Source: Rhizophagus clarus
Lineage: Eukaryota; Glomeromycota; Glomeromycetes; Glomerales; Glomeraceae
Assembly (NCBI GenBank): GCA_015698045.1
Contig: BLAL01000278.1
Coordinates: 124,001-188,000 of the forward strand
Direction: 5' to 3'
Length of the DNA stretch: 64,000 bases
Part shown: positions 22,430 through 34,595 of the stretch, one piece after another
How positions within the stretch are numbered: position 1 is the stretch's first letter
How the letters are laid out: each line of letters starts with the position of its first letter
The notes under the pieces: model-generated
What the model was told of the DNA's origin: nothing
Seen by the model: only the letters and a program-made list of their open reading frames with translations
The model's database searches: none
Position numbers and translations under genes: made by a program

Positions 22430-24930
22430 AAAATATTTCATACAAACTCTTAGGAAACCTCAAAAAAAAAATCTATTTATCAAAAATATCCTATACGAAC
22501 GAATCTTAGGAAATCTCACAAAAAAATTTCCTATCAGATATCCCATACGAACTCTTCCAATACGAACTCTTAGAAAATCTCTCTCAAAAAAATTTTCTAT
22601 CAAAAAATCCCATGCAAATCCTTTCCATATGAACCCTAAAAAATTTCACAAAAAAATTTCCTATCAGATATCCCATACGAACTCTTCCAATACAAACTCT
22701 TAGAAAATCTCTTAAAAAAAATTTTCTATCAAAGATATCCCATACGAACACCCTACTATATGAACAACTGGAAAATCTTTATTAAAATATCCCATACGAA
22801 CTCTTCCCACACGGACTCTAAGAAAATCTCTTAAAAAATTTTCTATCAAAGAATCCCATACGAACCCTTTCCATATGAACTCTTAGAAAATCTCTTAAGA
22901 AAATTTTCTATCAAAGAATCCCATACGAACTCTTCCATATGAACTCTTAGAAAATCTCTTAAGAAAAATTTTTCTATCAGATATCTCATATGAATTCTTC
23001 CAATACGAACTCTTAGAAAATCTCTTAAAAAAAATTTTCTATCAAAGAATCCCATACGAACCCTTTCCATATGAACTCTTAGAAAATCTCTTAAGAAAAA
23101 TTTTACTATCAGATATCCCATACGAACTCTTAGAAATAAAAAAAATCTATTTATCAAAAATATCCTATACGAATCTTAGGAAATCTCAAAAAAAAATTTC
23201 CTATCAGATATCCCATACGAACACTTCCCATATGAACTTTTAGAAATCTCTCTCAAAAAAATTTTCTATCAAAGAATCCCATGCGAATCCTTTCCATATG
23301 AACCCTAAAAAATTTCACAAAAAAATTTCCTATCAGACATCCCATACGAACTCTTCCAATACAAACTCTTAGAAAATCTCTTAAAAAAAATTTTCTATCA
23401 AAGAATCCCATACGAACTCTTCCATATGAACTCTTAGAAAATCTCTTAAGAAAAATTTTTCTATCAGATATCCCATACGAACTCTTCCCACACGAACTCT
23501 TAGAAAATCTCTTAAGAAAATTTTCTATCAAAGAATCCCATACAAACCCTTTCCATATGAACTCTTAGAAAATCTCTTAAGAAAAATTTTTCTATCAGAT
23601 ATCCCATACGAACTCTTAGAAATAAAAAAAAAAATCTATTTATCAAAAATATCCTATACGAATCTTAGGAAATCTCAAAAAAAAATTTCCTATCAGATAT
23701 CCCATACGAACTCTTCCCATATGAACTTTTAGAAATCTCTCTCAAAAAAATTTTCTATCAAAGAATCCCATGCGAATCCTTTCCATATGAACCCTAAAAA
23801 ATTTCACAAAAAATTTTCTATCAGATATCCCATACGAACTCTTCCAATACGAACTCTTAGAAAATCTCTTAAAAAAAATTTTCTATCAAAGATATCCCAT
23901 ACGAACCCCCTACTATATGAACACTTGGAAAATCTTTATTAAAATATCCCATACGAACTCTTCCCACACGAACTCTAAGAAAATCTCTCTCAAAAAAATT
24001 TTCTATCAAAGAATCCCATACGAACCCTTCCATATGAACTCTTAGAAAATCTCTTAAGAAAAATTTTTCTATTAGATATCCCATACGAACTCTTAGAAAT
24101 AAAAAAAAAAAAAATCTATTTATCAAAAATGTCCCATGCGAATCCTTTCCATATGAACCCTAAAAAATTTCACAAAAAAATTTTCTATCAGATATCCCAT
24201 ACGAACTCTTCCCACACAAACTCTTAGAAAATCTCTTAAAAAAAAATTTTCTATCAAAGAATCCCATACGAACGCTTTTCTTATGAACTCTTAGAAAATC
24301 TCTTAAGAAAAATTTTTCTAACAAAGAATCCATACGAACCCTTTCCATATGAACTCTTAGAAAATCTCTCAAAAAAAAATTTTCTATTATGTGTCCCATA
24401 CGAACTGAACTCGGAAAATCTCTTAAAAAAAAAATTTTCTATTAGATATCCCATATGAACTCTTCCCATATGAACTTTTAGAAATAAAAAAAAAAAATCT
24501 ATTTATCAAAAATATCCTATACGAATCTTAGGAAATCTCTCAAAAAAAATATTTCCTATCAGATATTCTACACGAACCCTTCCCATACGAACTCAGAAAA
24601 TTTCGCAAAAAAATTTTCTATCAGATATCCCATACAAACTCTTCCCATACGAACTCTTAGAGAATCTCTTAAAAAAAATTTTCTATCAAAGATATCCAAC
24701 AAACCTTTCCCATATGAACTCTTAGAAAATCTCTTAAAAAAAATTTTTCTATCAGATATCCCCATACGAACTCTTTCCATACGAACTCTTAGAAAATAAA
24801 AAAAATTTTTTATCAGATATCCCATATAAACTCTTTCCATACAAACTTTTAGAAATCTCAAAAAATAAAAATATCTCTATTTATCAAAAATATCCTATAT
24901 GAATCTTAGAAAATCTATCAAAAAAAAATT
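22430..24930. repeat. About 65-bp satellite with higher-order units
   Basis: Roughly 35-40 units share the words CCCATACGAACTCTTCC, ATGAACTCTTAGAAAATCTC and AAATTTTCTATCA. A variant block CTATTTATCAAAAATATCC marks higher-order boundaries at about 23,148, 23,636, 24,116 and 24,500, that is 0.38-0.49 kb apart. Minus-strand frames of 60-100 codons (SSYGKGSYGISDRKFFLKRF type) arise from the repeat. The unit is not a multiple of three and the frames rotate, so I do not call genes. Confidence 0.9.
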
Positions 24931-25267
24931 TCTATCAGAGTTTAGAGTTTTAAAATGGTTTATAAATTAAATATTTTAAAACGACGTTATTGAAAAAATC
25001 TAAAAAATCAGCTAATATATAATAAGCCAATTAGCAACCAATCGGTCATCAATCTGATATGGTCGATTGGTAACCTATTGATAACTGGTAAATTCAACCG
25101 TACACCAATCAGTCATCAATCAGTCATATGACCAGTTGATAACCGATTTGGAATTTATACCTGATTGATGACCTATTGAAAGAATCAGTCATCAATAAGT
25201 ATCCAATCGGTTACCAATCAGTCACATGACCGATTGATGACCGATTTGACTCCATTCGACCTGTGTT

Positions 25268-25827
25268 GCAAATGATATCATTATAATATTAGGACAATAT
25301 CATTTCAATATTGATTTGATATAGTTATCATAGAGATATTTATTTAAAAAAATGTCAAATTGATATTACTTTGATATCGTTAAATCAACAATAACAGTCA
25401 GTGGAAATGTCACAAGACTTGCCGATCATTAATAAATTTAATTTGTGTAACAATAATCCTAAAGTTTTATATCAAAGTCAATTTTTTAGCTATATACTTA
25501 AAATTTTTTAAACTTTCACCATTGATCCTTTGCGTATTGTATTACATATTTTTTATAGTTTTAAAACCATTTTAGTATTTATATATAAAAATACTATTGA
25601 TATAATTTTATCCATTTTTCACCTTTATGTCGCTGATTGAACTGTTAAACGTATTTAGAGGTTTCGAAAAACTACTTAGATATACGCTTTTCATAGCTAT
25701 TTTTCATAAAACATAAGCAGGAAGTAGCGGTTTAGGTGACAGTTTTTGTAAAAACTTTAAATTGTTGTTTTATATTAACTACAATCAGGTAGTCCTTATT
25801 TTTTTTATTATACAAAATTTATATAGC
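25268..25827. other. GATATC-rich block and gene-free DNA
   Basis: 25,268-25,390 is rich in ATATCATT and GATATC words similar to 18.5-18.9 and 30.0-30.36 kb. From 25,390 to 25,827 no feature is recognised. Confidence 0.4.
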
Positions 25828-28800
25828 TTAATTATTTTTATTAACACGATAATTCCACCAATTGTAGATCCTTTTTTTATCCCATTCAGACTCAAGTGAT
25901 TGAAGGATTTCGTCATATACATGAGTTGAAATTCTTTCTTTATAAGACAACAGACGGCTGAGTATTTCACAGGTCGAAATTAGTTAAATAGAGTAACAAT
26001 AGAGTATCAATAGGTTATCAATTGGCTATCAATAAGCTACCCTATTGGTAGCCTATTGAACTTGCGCCATAATCCGTCACCAATCGGGCAGGCTGATTGA
26101 TAGCCGATTGATAACTTATTGATAACCTATTAGTATCCTATTGGTATTTTTATTAAATAGGGTATCAATAGGGTATCAATAGGTTATCAATAGGTTATCA
26201 ATCAGCCTGCCTGATTGGTGACGGATTATGGCGCAAGTTCAATAGGCTACCAATAGGGTAGCCTATTGATAGCCGATTGATAACCTATTGATACCCTATT
26301 GATACCCTATTTAACTAATTTCGACCTGTGTTTCTTCTTCGTGTTCAAGTATTTTTCTTCGTTTTTTAGGCACCCCATTATCAACTTGTGGCTAAAATAG
26401 CAAGAAAATGAATAAAAAATTTAGGTATGTAGTTACAATCTATGCATACCTCCGGTTGTATTTCTTCATGCCTTCTCTTTTACTTTGTAATCTTTTTTTG
26501 ATTAACATAATCCTTATGCTTTGTTCGGCAAATTCCTAAAGTACGCCTTCCTTGTGCATTTCGTGGTTCACTTTTTATCACATCCTGTTTATAAATCATT
26601 TGCATTCGTTCCAAACCACTGTTATAACATGCAATTAATTTTTCACAGCCTTCTTTATGTATTTCAGGCGGTTCAAGATCTTTAAAAATATCATGTGATA
26701 ACAGGTCCATCATGCCAAAAATCACAACTAAATCATCTACTAGCTCCCATAACACCTTTCTTCTAGAATCAACTGCACGTTTACTTTGAGAAATTGAAGT
26801 ATCTTCAAGATATTCACTTAGAAGTAAGTCAACTCTATCTCTTTCTTCTTGTGCAGCTTTAATGTTTGCTTTTGACTTCGCTTCATTAATAATATTTCCA
26901 TTGATGTTTTGTTTTATAAAATGAACCCCAAAGATTTCGAGTGCTTCATCAAACCCAAAACATATGGGCTTTTCATCCATAGTCCTTGGTAACCTGAATG
27001 CTCCAACATACTTTAAAATTTCGTTTAATTTTGGATATTTAGTTAAGGTAGAAAGGTGTTGGGCAATTGCAACTGAATAATTGGATTTTCTGGCACTTGG
27101 AAAGAGAGGTGAAGCTGCAGCAAGAGTATCTCGCTGTAAGGTATGGTTTCCAATTCTCATTTCTATTTTATGAGCCTTCCAAATTCCGACTTATTGATAA
27201 AAAAGATACCAAATTTTTAAAAAAATATTTGTGCCAGTATTTTCATCCATTATTTCTAATAATAGAAGATTATTTTTCTTTGTATATATATTAATTGCAA
27301 TTCCAACTGCCACCCACAGAAGATCCAAAACTCTAGATGTTGTCCGATAATCAACAGCTGCTTCAAACTTATCCAAAAATTGAACACCAAGTCTTCTTGC
27401 CAAATTTAATAATCTGTAACTAGAAAATAACACAATGAGAACCAGGCAAAAATCTTTGGAAGTATGCCATTGACCGAGCAATGGTCTTAATTGTGGTCAC
27501 TGTGCTTGGCATTTCATTAATCGGTGAAAAATTGCCTTGTCAATAACGATATCAAGGTAGTCAGTTTCCAGAAGATTGAAGTCAATTTTATACATGTTTG
27601 CAGCATCTAAAATTGCTTAATCTGAGTTTGGATTATCTCCTGGCTCAAGAATTATGATGTGAGGAGAAGAACCTTGACAGCCATGCTCAAATTCTGCAAG
27701 TATTGCTTTTTTAATTATTTCTGCATCAAAATTTTGGTTGTAGATCAAATTTCCTTCATTTGTTCTTTGAAAATCTAATAATCCCTCTAATATCTTTTGC
27801 AATCCATATAGAGCTTCTTGTGTGGTAGAATTCATACCAAATATTCAAGTATTATTTTTTAAGGCAATTATTTCTTCATAATTGGTTACCAAATGATCAG
27901 GTACTTCAGATTGAAATGCCATTCTTAGTGTCATATGAGAACTATTTCGAATAGTATCATATATATTTCCAAAAGAAAATATTTTCTGTTTAAAGTCGAT
28001 ATTATCGATTATTGCAAGGTTTTATATGTTTGATTTTTGGCATAATCTTTTGTGGGAACAGCTTTACTAATTCGTTCTTTCTCTTGATTTCGTTCATGAT
28101 GATCACTATGTCCAATTATATTCCATATAGCAAGAAGGCAATGAAGTGATGATAACAATTTTGGCTTACGTGCTAAACTGCTTAGTACATTAGTTAACCA
28201 AATGCCATGCGAAGGAAATGTTATACTAGTAATGATAGAAACGAAAAAAGTAACTATCTTTATAATTGTATCTTTAGATAAAGATTTTGTAAGTTGCTTT
28301 CGATGTTTTCGTTGTCTATTACTAACTGCAAGTTTTTGTTTAAAAATCTCTATTAACATTCCCTCAAAAAACTCTGTAATGAAACTTGGAAATGCATTAT
28401 AATATTCAGAAAGAGATGCTGGTAAGCTCAACAGATCTTTTTTGTCATTTATTGCTTTACGTGATTTCCAAAGTTTAATTCCAATTTGTTGACCCAAAAT
28501 TTCATAGTCAACGGTTTCTGTATCCTCATTTTGAATCAAGGGTTTCTTGTTATTAATAAAGATGTCAAGAAAAAGAATTTTTACAATGAAAAGACTGAAC
28601 GTTTCATCTGATTTGTCATTGTTTAATGTCGTTTTTGTTGGAGTTGTGGGAAGAAAAGGTATAATAGCTTTAGTAATAAATTTTAAGATTTCTCTTTTTG
28701 TTGATTCATCACTTGTATGGAAAATTTTTTTAAGCCAGTTTGCAATAAATTCAATTCCTTTTGATGTACCTTGTTCATGTAACTTATCATGAACACAATT

Positions 28801-29718
28801 TGATTTTTTACCTTGACCTGCACGTTTGTGGATATGTCCACCCAATTGTTTATAACAGGAGCAACAAATACATCTTGGTTTTTTTATTTCTTCAAAAGCA
28901 CGTTTTGATATAAAAGAATTCTTTAATGCATTACAATGCATCAATCCATTACAAGGAACTTGGATATTTCGTCCATTAATCAACCAAGAATGTTTACTGC
29001 ATCCTTCCCCTCAGCTAAAAAAGGTTACATATTTTTTACATCCTATGCATCTTCGATGTTGAACTAGTGCATCAGTTAATTCAGTAAATATTTTTTCTTT
29101 AGGATTGTGAATTTGATTTTGATCATACAAAAAATGTGAATCACAAACGCCTAATTTTAAATAATTGCTATCGACTTGCTGAACTGCATCACGATCTATT
29201 TGCCATGTTCCAAGAAAATTTCGCAATCTTCTAAGTTTGTAAGTTTCATTACATCATTTAATCGTACCTTGAATATTGTCAATAATCACACAAGGGGAAA
29301 TAGCCACTTGAATATTATACTTTTTGTTAATAGATCCTTCGCTCATATCAAATTCATCTGGTATTATTTCATCACTTTCTTCTTCAAGCTCATTATCATC
29401 ATCATTCTCATTATTATCTTGCTCCAATTCTATCTCAATATCATGATCATATTCATCCGCATATGATTCTATTTCACTATCTTCTTCATTTTCATGAGCT
29501 AGCATATCATTTAATACATTATTAAACTTAAAGGCTAACTCATCAAAATTTATATCCAGTTCATTTTCAGAAAACACTTCTTCAAACACTTCTTTACCAT
29601 CTTTTAAGTTCTCAATAGTGCTTTCTAAGTTAAATTCCCGTATCAGCATAGAGCTGTCATCACCTTCAATATTTGACATTATTAAAAATACTCCAACTTT
29701 GAGCTCCTGATTGAACAA
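25828..29718 (-). pseudogene. DUF6589-like repeat-associated protein, decayed
   Basis: The gene reads from about 29,718 down to a stop at 25,828-25,830, and would be over 1,100 residues. The N-terminus is strongly acidic, followed by a Cys-rich segment (CICCSCYKQLGGHIHK, 28.8 kb). Motifs in order are IIDNIDFK, HIIILEPGDNP, LGQWHTSKDF, CFGFDEALEIFGVHFIKQN and AQGRRTLGICRTKHKDY. DNIDF, GD and WH in that order recall the DNFDF, GDQK and FH motifs of fungal DUF6589 proteins. The near-terminal intron (26,392-26,449, GTATGC...TTTTAG) is intact in form. The last exon is split by a foldback MITE. I see about seven in-frame stops and a frameshift near 28.01 kb. The family is very repetitive in Rhizophagus and a transposase-like role is suspected, not shown. 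Confidence 0.65.
25978..26330. mobile_element. Near-perfect foldback MITE, 353 bp, TTT target duplication
   Basis: The two halves are almost exact inverted copies from end to end, beginning CACAGGTCGAAATTAGTTAA on each strand. TTT flanks both sides (25,975-25,977 and 26,331-26,333). Deleting the element and one TTT joins the coding frame of the surrounding exon (HEEE then ILSRLLSYKERIS), which defines the boundaries. The ends match the 4.3-kb element at 20.9-25.3 kb. Confidence 0.9.
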
Positions 29719-29739
29719 AACATAATTAAAACTCGCGTT

Positions 29740-31268
29740 GAGATAACACCCATACGAAAATATTTCAAGTAAAATGTTTCATATTACTTATTTTATAAAA
29801 AGGCGTTACATTGTGTAAATGTAGTGTTACCTTTGACCCGAAATTTTCAATTTTAACCAAATTTAGGTTGGCATTATGTTTTTGGCCAGAATTAAGAAAA
29901 ATTTTACCAGAATTATGATTTTAATGATCGCTAATTTTAAACTACAAAATTATTTTTACCGGAATTTAAGTCTTAAATATGTACTCTATATTCGATAACA
30001 TCATTGTATTAATAATTTATTTTACAATATCATAGTACAAAAAATTTCTCTATCAATTAGTGTGACATTTTCACTGACTGATAACTTTTTAAAAAAAAGT
30101 GAAAAAATATGATATTGATATGATATTAATTTAATATCAGAAATATATTATAATGATATAATTTTTTAAAATGTTAAATCGATAATTTGTCGATATCACT
30201 AAAACAATAAATAAATATCATTTTGATATCAATTTAATATTGCTAAAACAATTGACATAATATCAACATGATATCATTTCAATATTAACTCAATATAATA
30301 ATAATATCGTAAAGATATCGTAATAATATTATTTTGGTATTTTTTTCAAACTTTGTAATGTCAATTGAATAGATATAAATATAATCAAAAAAAAAAAATT
30401 TTAAAATGTCGATATTCTATCTATATTTATTAAATATTTGATTTTTATTGTATTACATTCATATTTAATTTTGCAAAGCAATTTCAATAAAATACAAATA
30501 GATGTTTAATAAAAAAAAATTTTATTAAAATTTAATGAAAATTTCATTATTAAAGACCATTTTCTATAAAAATACAAGCTTTTTAGAATCCAAGAAGCCC
30601 AAAATTAATATAAAAAAAGTAGAAATAGTAATAAATATTTCCAAAAAATATACAGTAGCAATATACACTTAGCATGAATTCAAAAAGTCAATCATCCAAG
30701 AGACCAAATTTCTAAAAATAAAGTAAAAAAATGTTAGTAATGTTTTTTAATCAATTTAAAAAAATAAGATAATTCTCTCTCCTATTCGATTATTGTTTAG
30801 GAGACTGATTTTCTAAAAATCAAGAAACAAAATGTAGTAATATTTCTTTCACTAGTTAAAAAAATCAAATCACTTTCGCTTACAACATCCAAGAGTTGAG
30901 TTTCTATAAAATGTAGAAATCAAATATTCAAGCCTAAGAAGCTAATATGAGAAGTTTTTAAAAAGTCTATTCCAGTCCAAGAAGCCTAAGTTGTATTCAA
31001 ATACTTTCAAAAAAAATTCAAATCCTATTCAAGAAGCTAAGCGAAAATCCACAAAAAAAGCTTAAGTCCATTAAGGAGCTGATTTGCCTATAAAAAAAGA
31101 AATCTAATTCAGTCCAAGTGCTGAAGTTGCGACCTATAGAAGAAATTCAGCAAAGAATTAAATCATTTAAAAAAAGGAAAAAAAAATTAATGTTCGTTAA
31201 AATAAAAAATTAAAAAAACAAATTTTTACTTATCCTAATACCTGAAAAATCTGTCTAAAAAAGAGAAT
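29740..31268. other. Gene-free DNA with GATATC-rich and AAGAAGCC-type degenerate repeats
   Basis: 30,000-30,360 is dense in GATATC and AATATC words. 30,580-31,130 has a decayed repeat of TCCAAGAAGCC(T/C)AA words spaced 50-100 bp. No coding frame is supported. Confidence 0.5.
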
Positions 31269-31269
31269 A

Positions 31270-31426
31270 TGGGCATGCGTCAGTAGAAAAGGGGAAATCG
31301 CTTTTTTTTCAAAATTTATTTTATTGGGCCACTTTGCTGATCTCGATCATGTGCACAAAATTAGTTTAATAACCAAAATTACAAAAAAAAAGTTGATTTC
31401 CCCCCTTTTCTACTGACACACGCCCA
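31270..31426. mobile_element. 157-bp MITE, TA target
   Basis: The left end TGGGCATGCGTCAGTAGAAA and the inverted right end TGGGCGTGTGTCAGTAGAAA match at 18 of 20, followed by AGGGG. TA flanks both sides (31,268-31,269 and 31,427-31,428). It is non-coding. The ends are Tc1/mariner-like by target only. Confidence 0.8.
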
Positions 31427-31429
31427 TAT

Positions 31430-32780
31430 ATTTTAATAATGTCTGTTAAATATAAACTAGAATATGCGTTTTATTTTAGAGGACTTCATTCCCTATCATT
31501 GTTAGCTAATAAGATGATTTGCGGGCATAAGATATTTAAATAAAAGTTGTATAATGAAATGTAAAATTTGTGTAATCACTTCTATAACTTATTTAAAATT
31601 GTTGAATGGCATTTAATAGTATAGAACTGATTTCTATCTATATTTATTTTAATAGTTGTTTTAAACCATATAATAAAAAAAAGTTAGTCTATTAATATTT
31701 TTAATGGTTTATTTAAATTATTAATCATTTGGCTGGTTTTTAAACCAAATATATGTTTAAAAATTATTTTTTAATAGTTTATTAAACTGGATAATTGAAA
31801 AAAAAATTATTTTTTTATATGCTTATTAGACTGAAATAATTAATAATTTATTTTTTTATCAGTTTATTATTAAACTGAATATTAATAATTAGTTTATTAT
31901 TGTGGGTTGCAGAAATCTGTGATGAAAATAATCATGTATTAAAAATATTCACGATTATTTTCTATTATTTTTTCAATTATTTGCGATTATTTTCTTTTTA
32001 GTTTAGTCAGCTGATCAAAACAACCAAATATAAATAGTCAAAATAATTAAATACGTGATTATTTTTATGATCACAGATTTCTGCAACCTGCAATAATAAA
32101 CAGAATAATTAAAAAAATAATTTTTTTAATAGTAAATTGAACATACTTAAAAAACAATAAACTTATTTATTTATTATTTTAATTGTTTATTGAACCAGAT
32201 AATTAAAAAAAAAAAAAAAATTTTTTTTGGTTTATTAAATTGAATAATTAATAATTATATTCAGTTTGTTAAACTGAAATTAATAGTCTATTTTTTAAAA
32301 TAAATTATTAATCCATTAAAAAAAGACTTATGATCTGTTAAAAAATAAATTAATCCATTTAAAAAAATAAATTATCTATTATTTCAGTTCAAATATGTCA
32401 GTAAAAAATTAATTAATTTTTTTAATTATCTGGATTAATAAATAAACTGTTAAAAAAATATTACCTATTTTAATAATTAAAAAAATGTTTTAATAATAAT
32501 GTAACAAAAATTGTATTTTTTTTTTAACATTTTTTGTAATTGTTCTAATAAAAAAAAAACCTTAAAAGTTATTAAAAGTTAATTGTTTTTTATTAATTGT
32601 TTCTAAAAATGATACTAATCATTTATTTATTAACCATTTTTTAACAAAAAATGATATTAGTAATACTTTTTCTATTAATTCTTTTTAAAAAATATTTTAT
32701 TTTAATTGTTTTTAATAAAATGATTTTAACATTTTTATTTAATTTTTGTTAATTGTTTTAATAAAGAATAATCATATTAT
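31430..32780. other. AT-rich gene-free stretch
   Basis: It is dominated by TTTATTAAACTGAATAATTAA-like short repeats in both orientations. An inverted pair near 31,905-32,095 (GGTTGCAGAAATCTGTGAT and its complement around TCACAGATTTCTGCAACC) bounds a 190-bp segment that may be another small MITE. No gene is seen. Confidence 0.45.
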
Positions 32781-33640
32781 TATTTTCAGTTTATTAATCA
32801 TTTATTAGTAAATTATTATTATTTTTATTAATTATTTTTAGTAAATTATTATTATTTTTATTAATCATTTTTAGTAAATTATTATCATTTTTTTAATCAT
32901 TTTTAGTAAATTATTATTATTTTTATTAATCATTCCTAATTAATTATTATTATTTTTATTAATCGTTTTTAATTAATTATTATTATTTTTTATTAATTGT
33001 TCTTAATATTAATAATTTTATTAACTGTTAATCATTTTAATTTATTATTATTTTTATTAATCATTCTTAACATTAATAATTTTATTAATTGTTAATCATT
33101 TTTAATTTATTATTATTTTATTAATAATTTTATTAATCATTTTTAATAATTTTATTAATCATTTTTAATAATTTTATTAATCGTTTTTAATAATTTTATT
33201 AATCGTTTTTAATAATTTTATTAATCGTTTTTAATAATTTTATTAATCGTTTTTAATAATTTTATTAATCGTTTTTAATAATTTTATTAATCGTTTTTAA
33301 TAATTTTATTAATCGTTTTTAATAATTTTATTAATCATTTTTAATAATTTTATTAATCGTTTTTAATAATTTTATTAATCGTTTTTAATAATTTTATTAA
33401 TCGTTTTTAATAATTTTATTAATCGTTTTTAATAATTTTATTAATCGTTTTTAATAATTTTATTAATCGTTTTTAATAATTTTATTAATCGTTTTTAATA
33501 ATTTTATTAATCGTTTTTAATAATTTTATTAATCGTTTTTAATAATTTTATTAATCGTTTTTAATAATTTTATTAATCGTTTTTAATAATTTTATTAATC
33601 AGTTTTAATAATTTTATTAATCGTAATATTCCTATTAATC
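32780..33640. repeat. 22-bp tandem array with a degenerate 32-bp flank
   Basis: From about 33,100 to 33,625 the unit TTTTATTAATCGTTTTTAAT plus AA repeats about 24 times with almost no change. To the left a looser TTTTTATTAATCATTTTTAG-type repeat is visible. It is non-coding. It is not a CRISPR array because there are no spacers. Confidence 0.95.
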
Positions 33641-34576
33641 ATTTTTAATAAAGAATTGCTATTTATTAATCATTTTTAATAAAGTAATGTTATTTCTGCT
33701 AATTGTTTTTTAATAAAGAATTGCTATTTATTAATCATTTTTAATAAATAAAATTAATCTTATTATTTATTAATCATTTTAATAAAAACATTTTAATTAT
33801 TTTTTACTAATCTTTATTTTTATTAATCATTTTTAATAAAAAACAAATCTATAACTAAAATATTAATTTTTTTAAAAACTTATATCAGAATTAAATAAAA
33901 TTGATTTGTAAATTTTATCATTGTACTATATGTAATAATTTCTCATGTTTATTAATTAGAAAATACAAAATTCCAATAATAGATGATTGGTAAATAACTT
34001 TTATATAACAATTTATTTATTTATAAATTGTATCTTTTTTATTTCAATATTTTTATTATTAATTTATTTTTTATTTGAACATTTATCACTAAAATCTTTT
34101 TCGAAAGTTATGGTTACATTTTATTTACTAAATGAAATCAAATGAAGAACAAACAAACTGGCATTTTTGAAAAAAATTATACTTTGTTTATTTTCACAAG
34201 ATATATTTGGAAAGATTATTTTACTATGATTTCATTTTATTTATAATTTAACCAGCTAAAGAAATAAACAAACTGGAATCACTTGGCGAATTCTTGATTC
34301 AAAAAATCAAACTTTTAAAAAAAAAAAATAAATTTTTTTTATTTTTAATGATCATCCATTACAAAACAAAAGTTTTTAAAAATGATTTACCAAATTAAAT
34401 TTCACTGTGAAACCTACTATTTGATGGCCTAATTTAACGCACAATGAAAATGCTACAGGAGAGGTTTTTTGCAATTTTACTCTTTTGATGTCAAAGAAGC
34501 AATATACTATATGCTATATACAATGTGCAATATGTATATTAAATATACTGTACATGTTGCGTATTGCATATTGCAT
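33640..34576. other. Gene-free stretch before the LINE
   Basis: Degenerate TTATTAATCATTTTTAATAAA repeats run to about 33,850, then unique AT-rich DNA. Just before the LINE is a run of ATATGC/GCATAT words that provided the insertion target. Confidence 0.45.
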
Positions 34577-34595
34577 ATTACATATAGTATAAGCT

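Larger units (their letters stand above)
20921..25265. mobile_element. Long TIR element filled with tandem repeats (CACAGGTCGAA family)
   Basis: The left end CACAGGTCGAACGGTGGCAA and the right end, read inverted, CACAGGTCGAATGGAGTCAA match, followed on both sides by CAATCGGTCATCAATC-like words in opposite orientation. The interior holds the GGTCAAAT minisatellite (21.07-21.55 kb), a 124-bp duplication (21.77-22.02 kb) and the satellite at 22.4-24.9 kb. There is no transposase. A smaller element with the same CACAGGTCGAA ends is at 25,978-26,330. A target duplication is not clear here. Confidence 0.65.

Noticed and set aside
22846-24861. Several minus-strand frames of 60-103 codons (SSYG/RDFLRV type) as genes
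   Set aside because: They are translations of the 65-bp satellite. The period rotates the frame and no start or splice structure supports a gene.
33100-33625. CRISPR-like array
   Set aside because: Units of 22 bp are contiguous, with no unique spacers.
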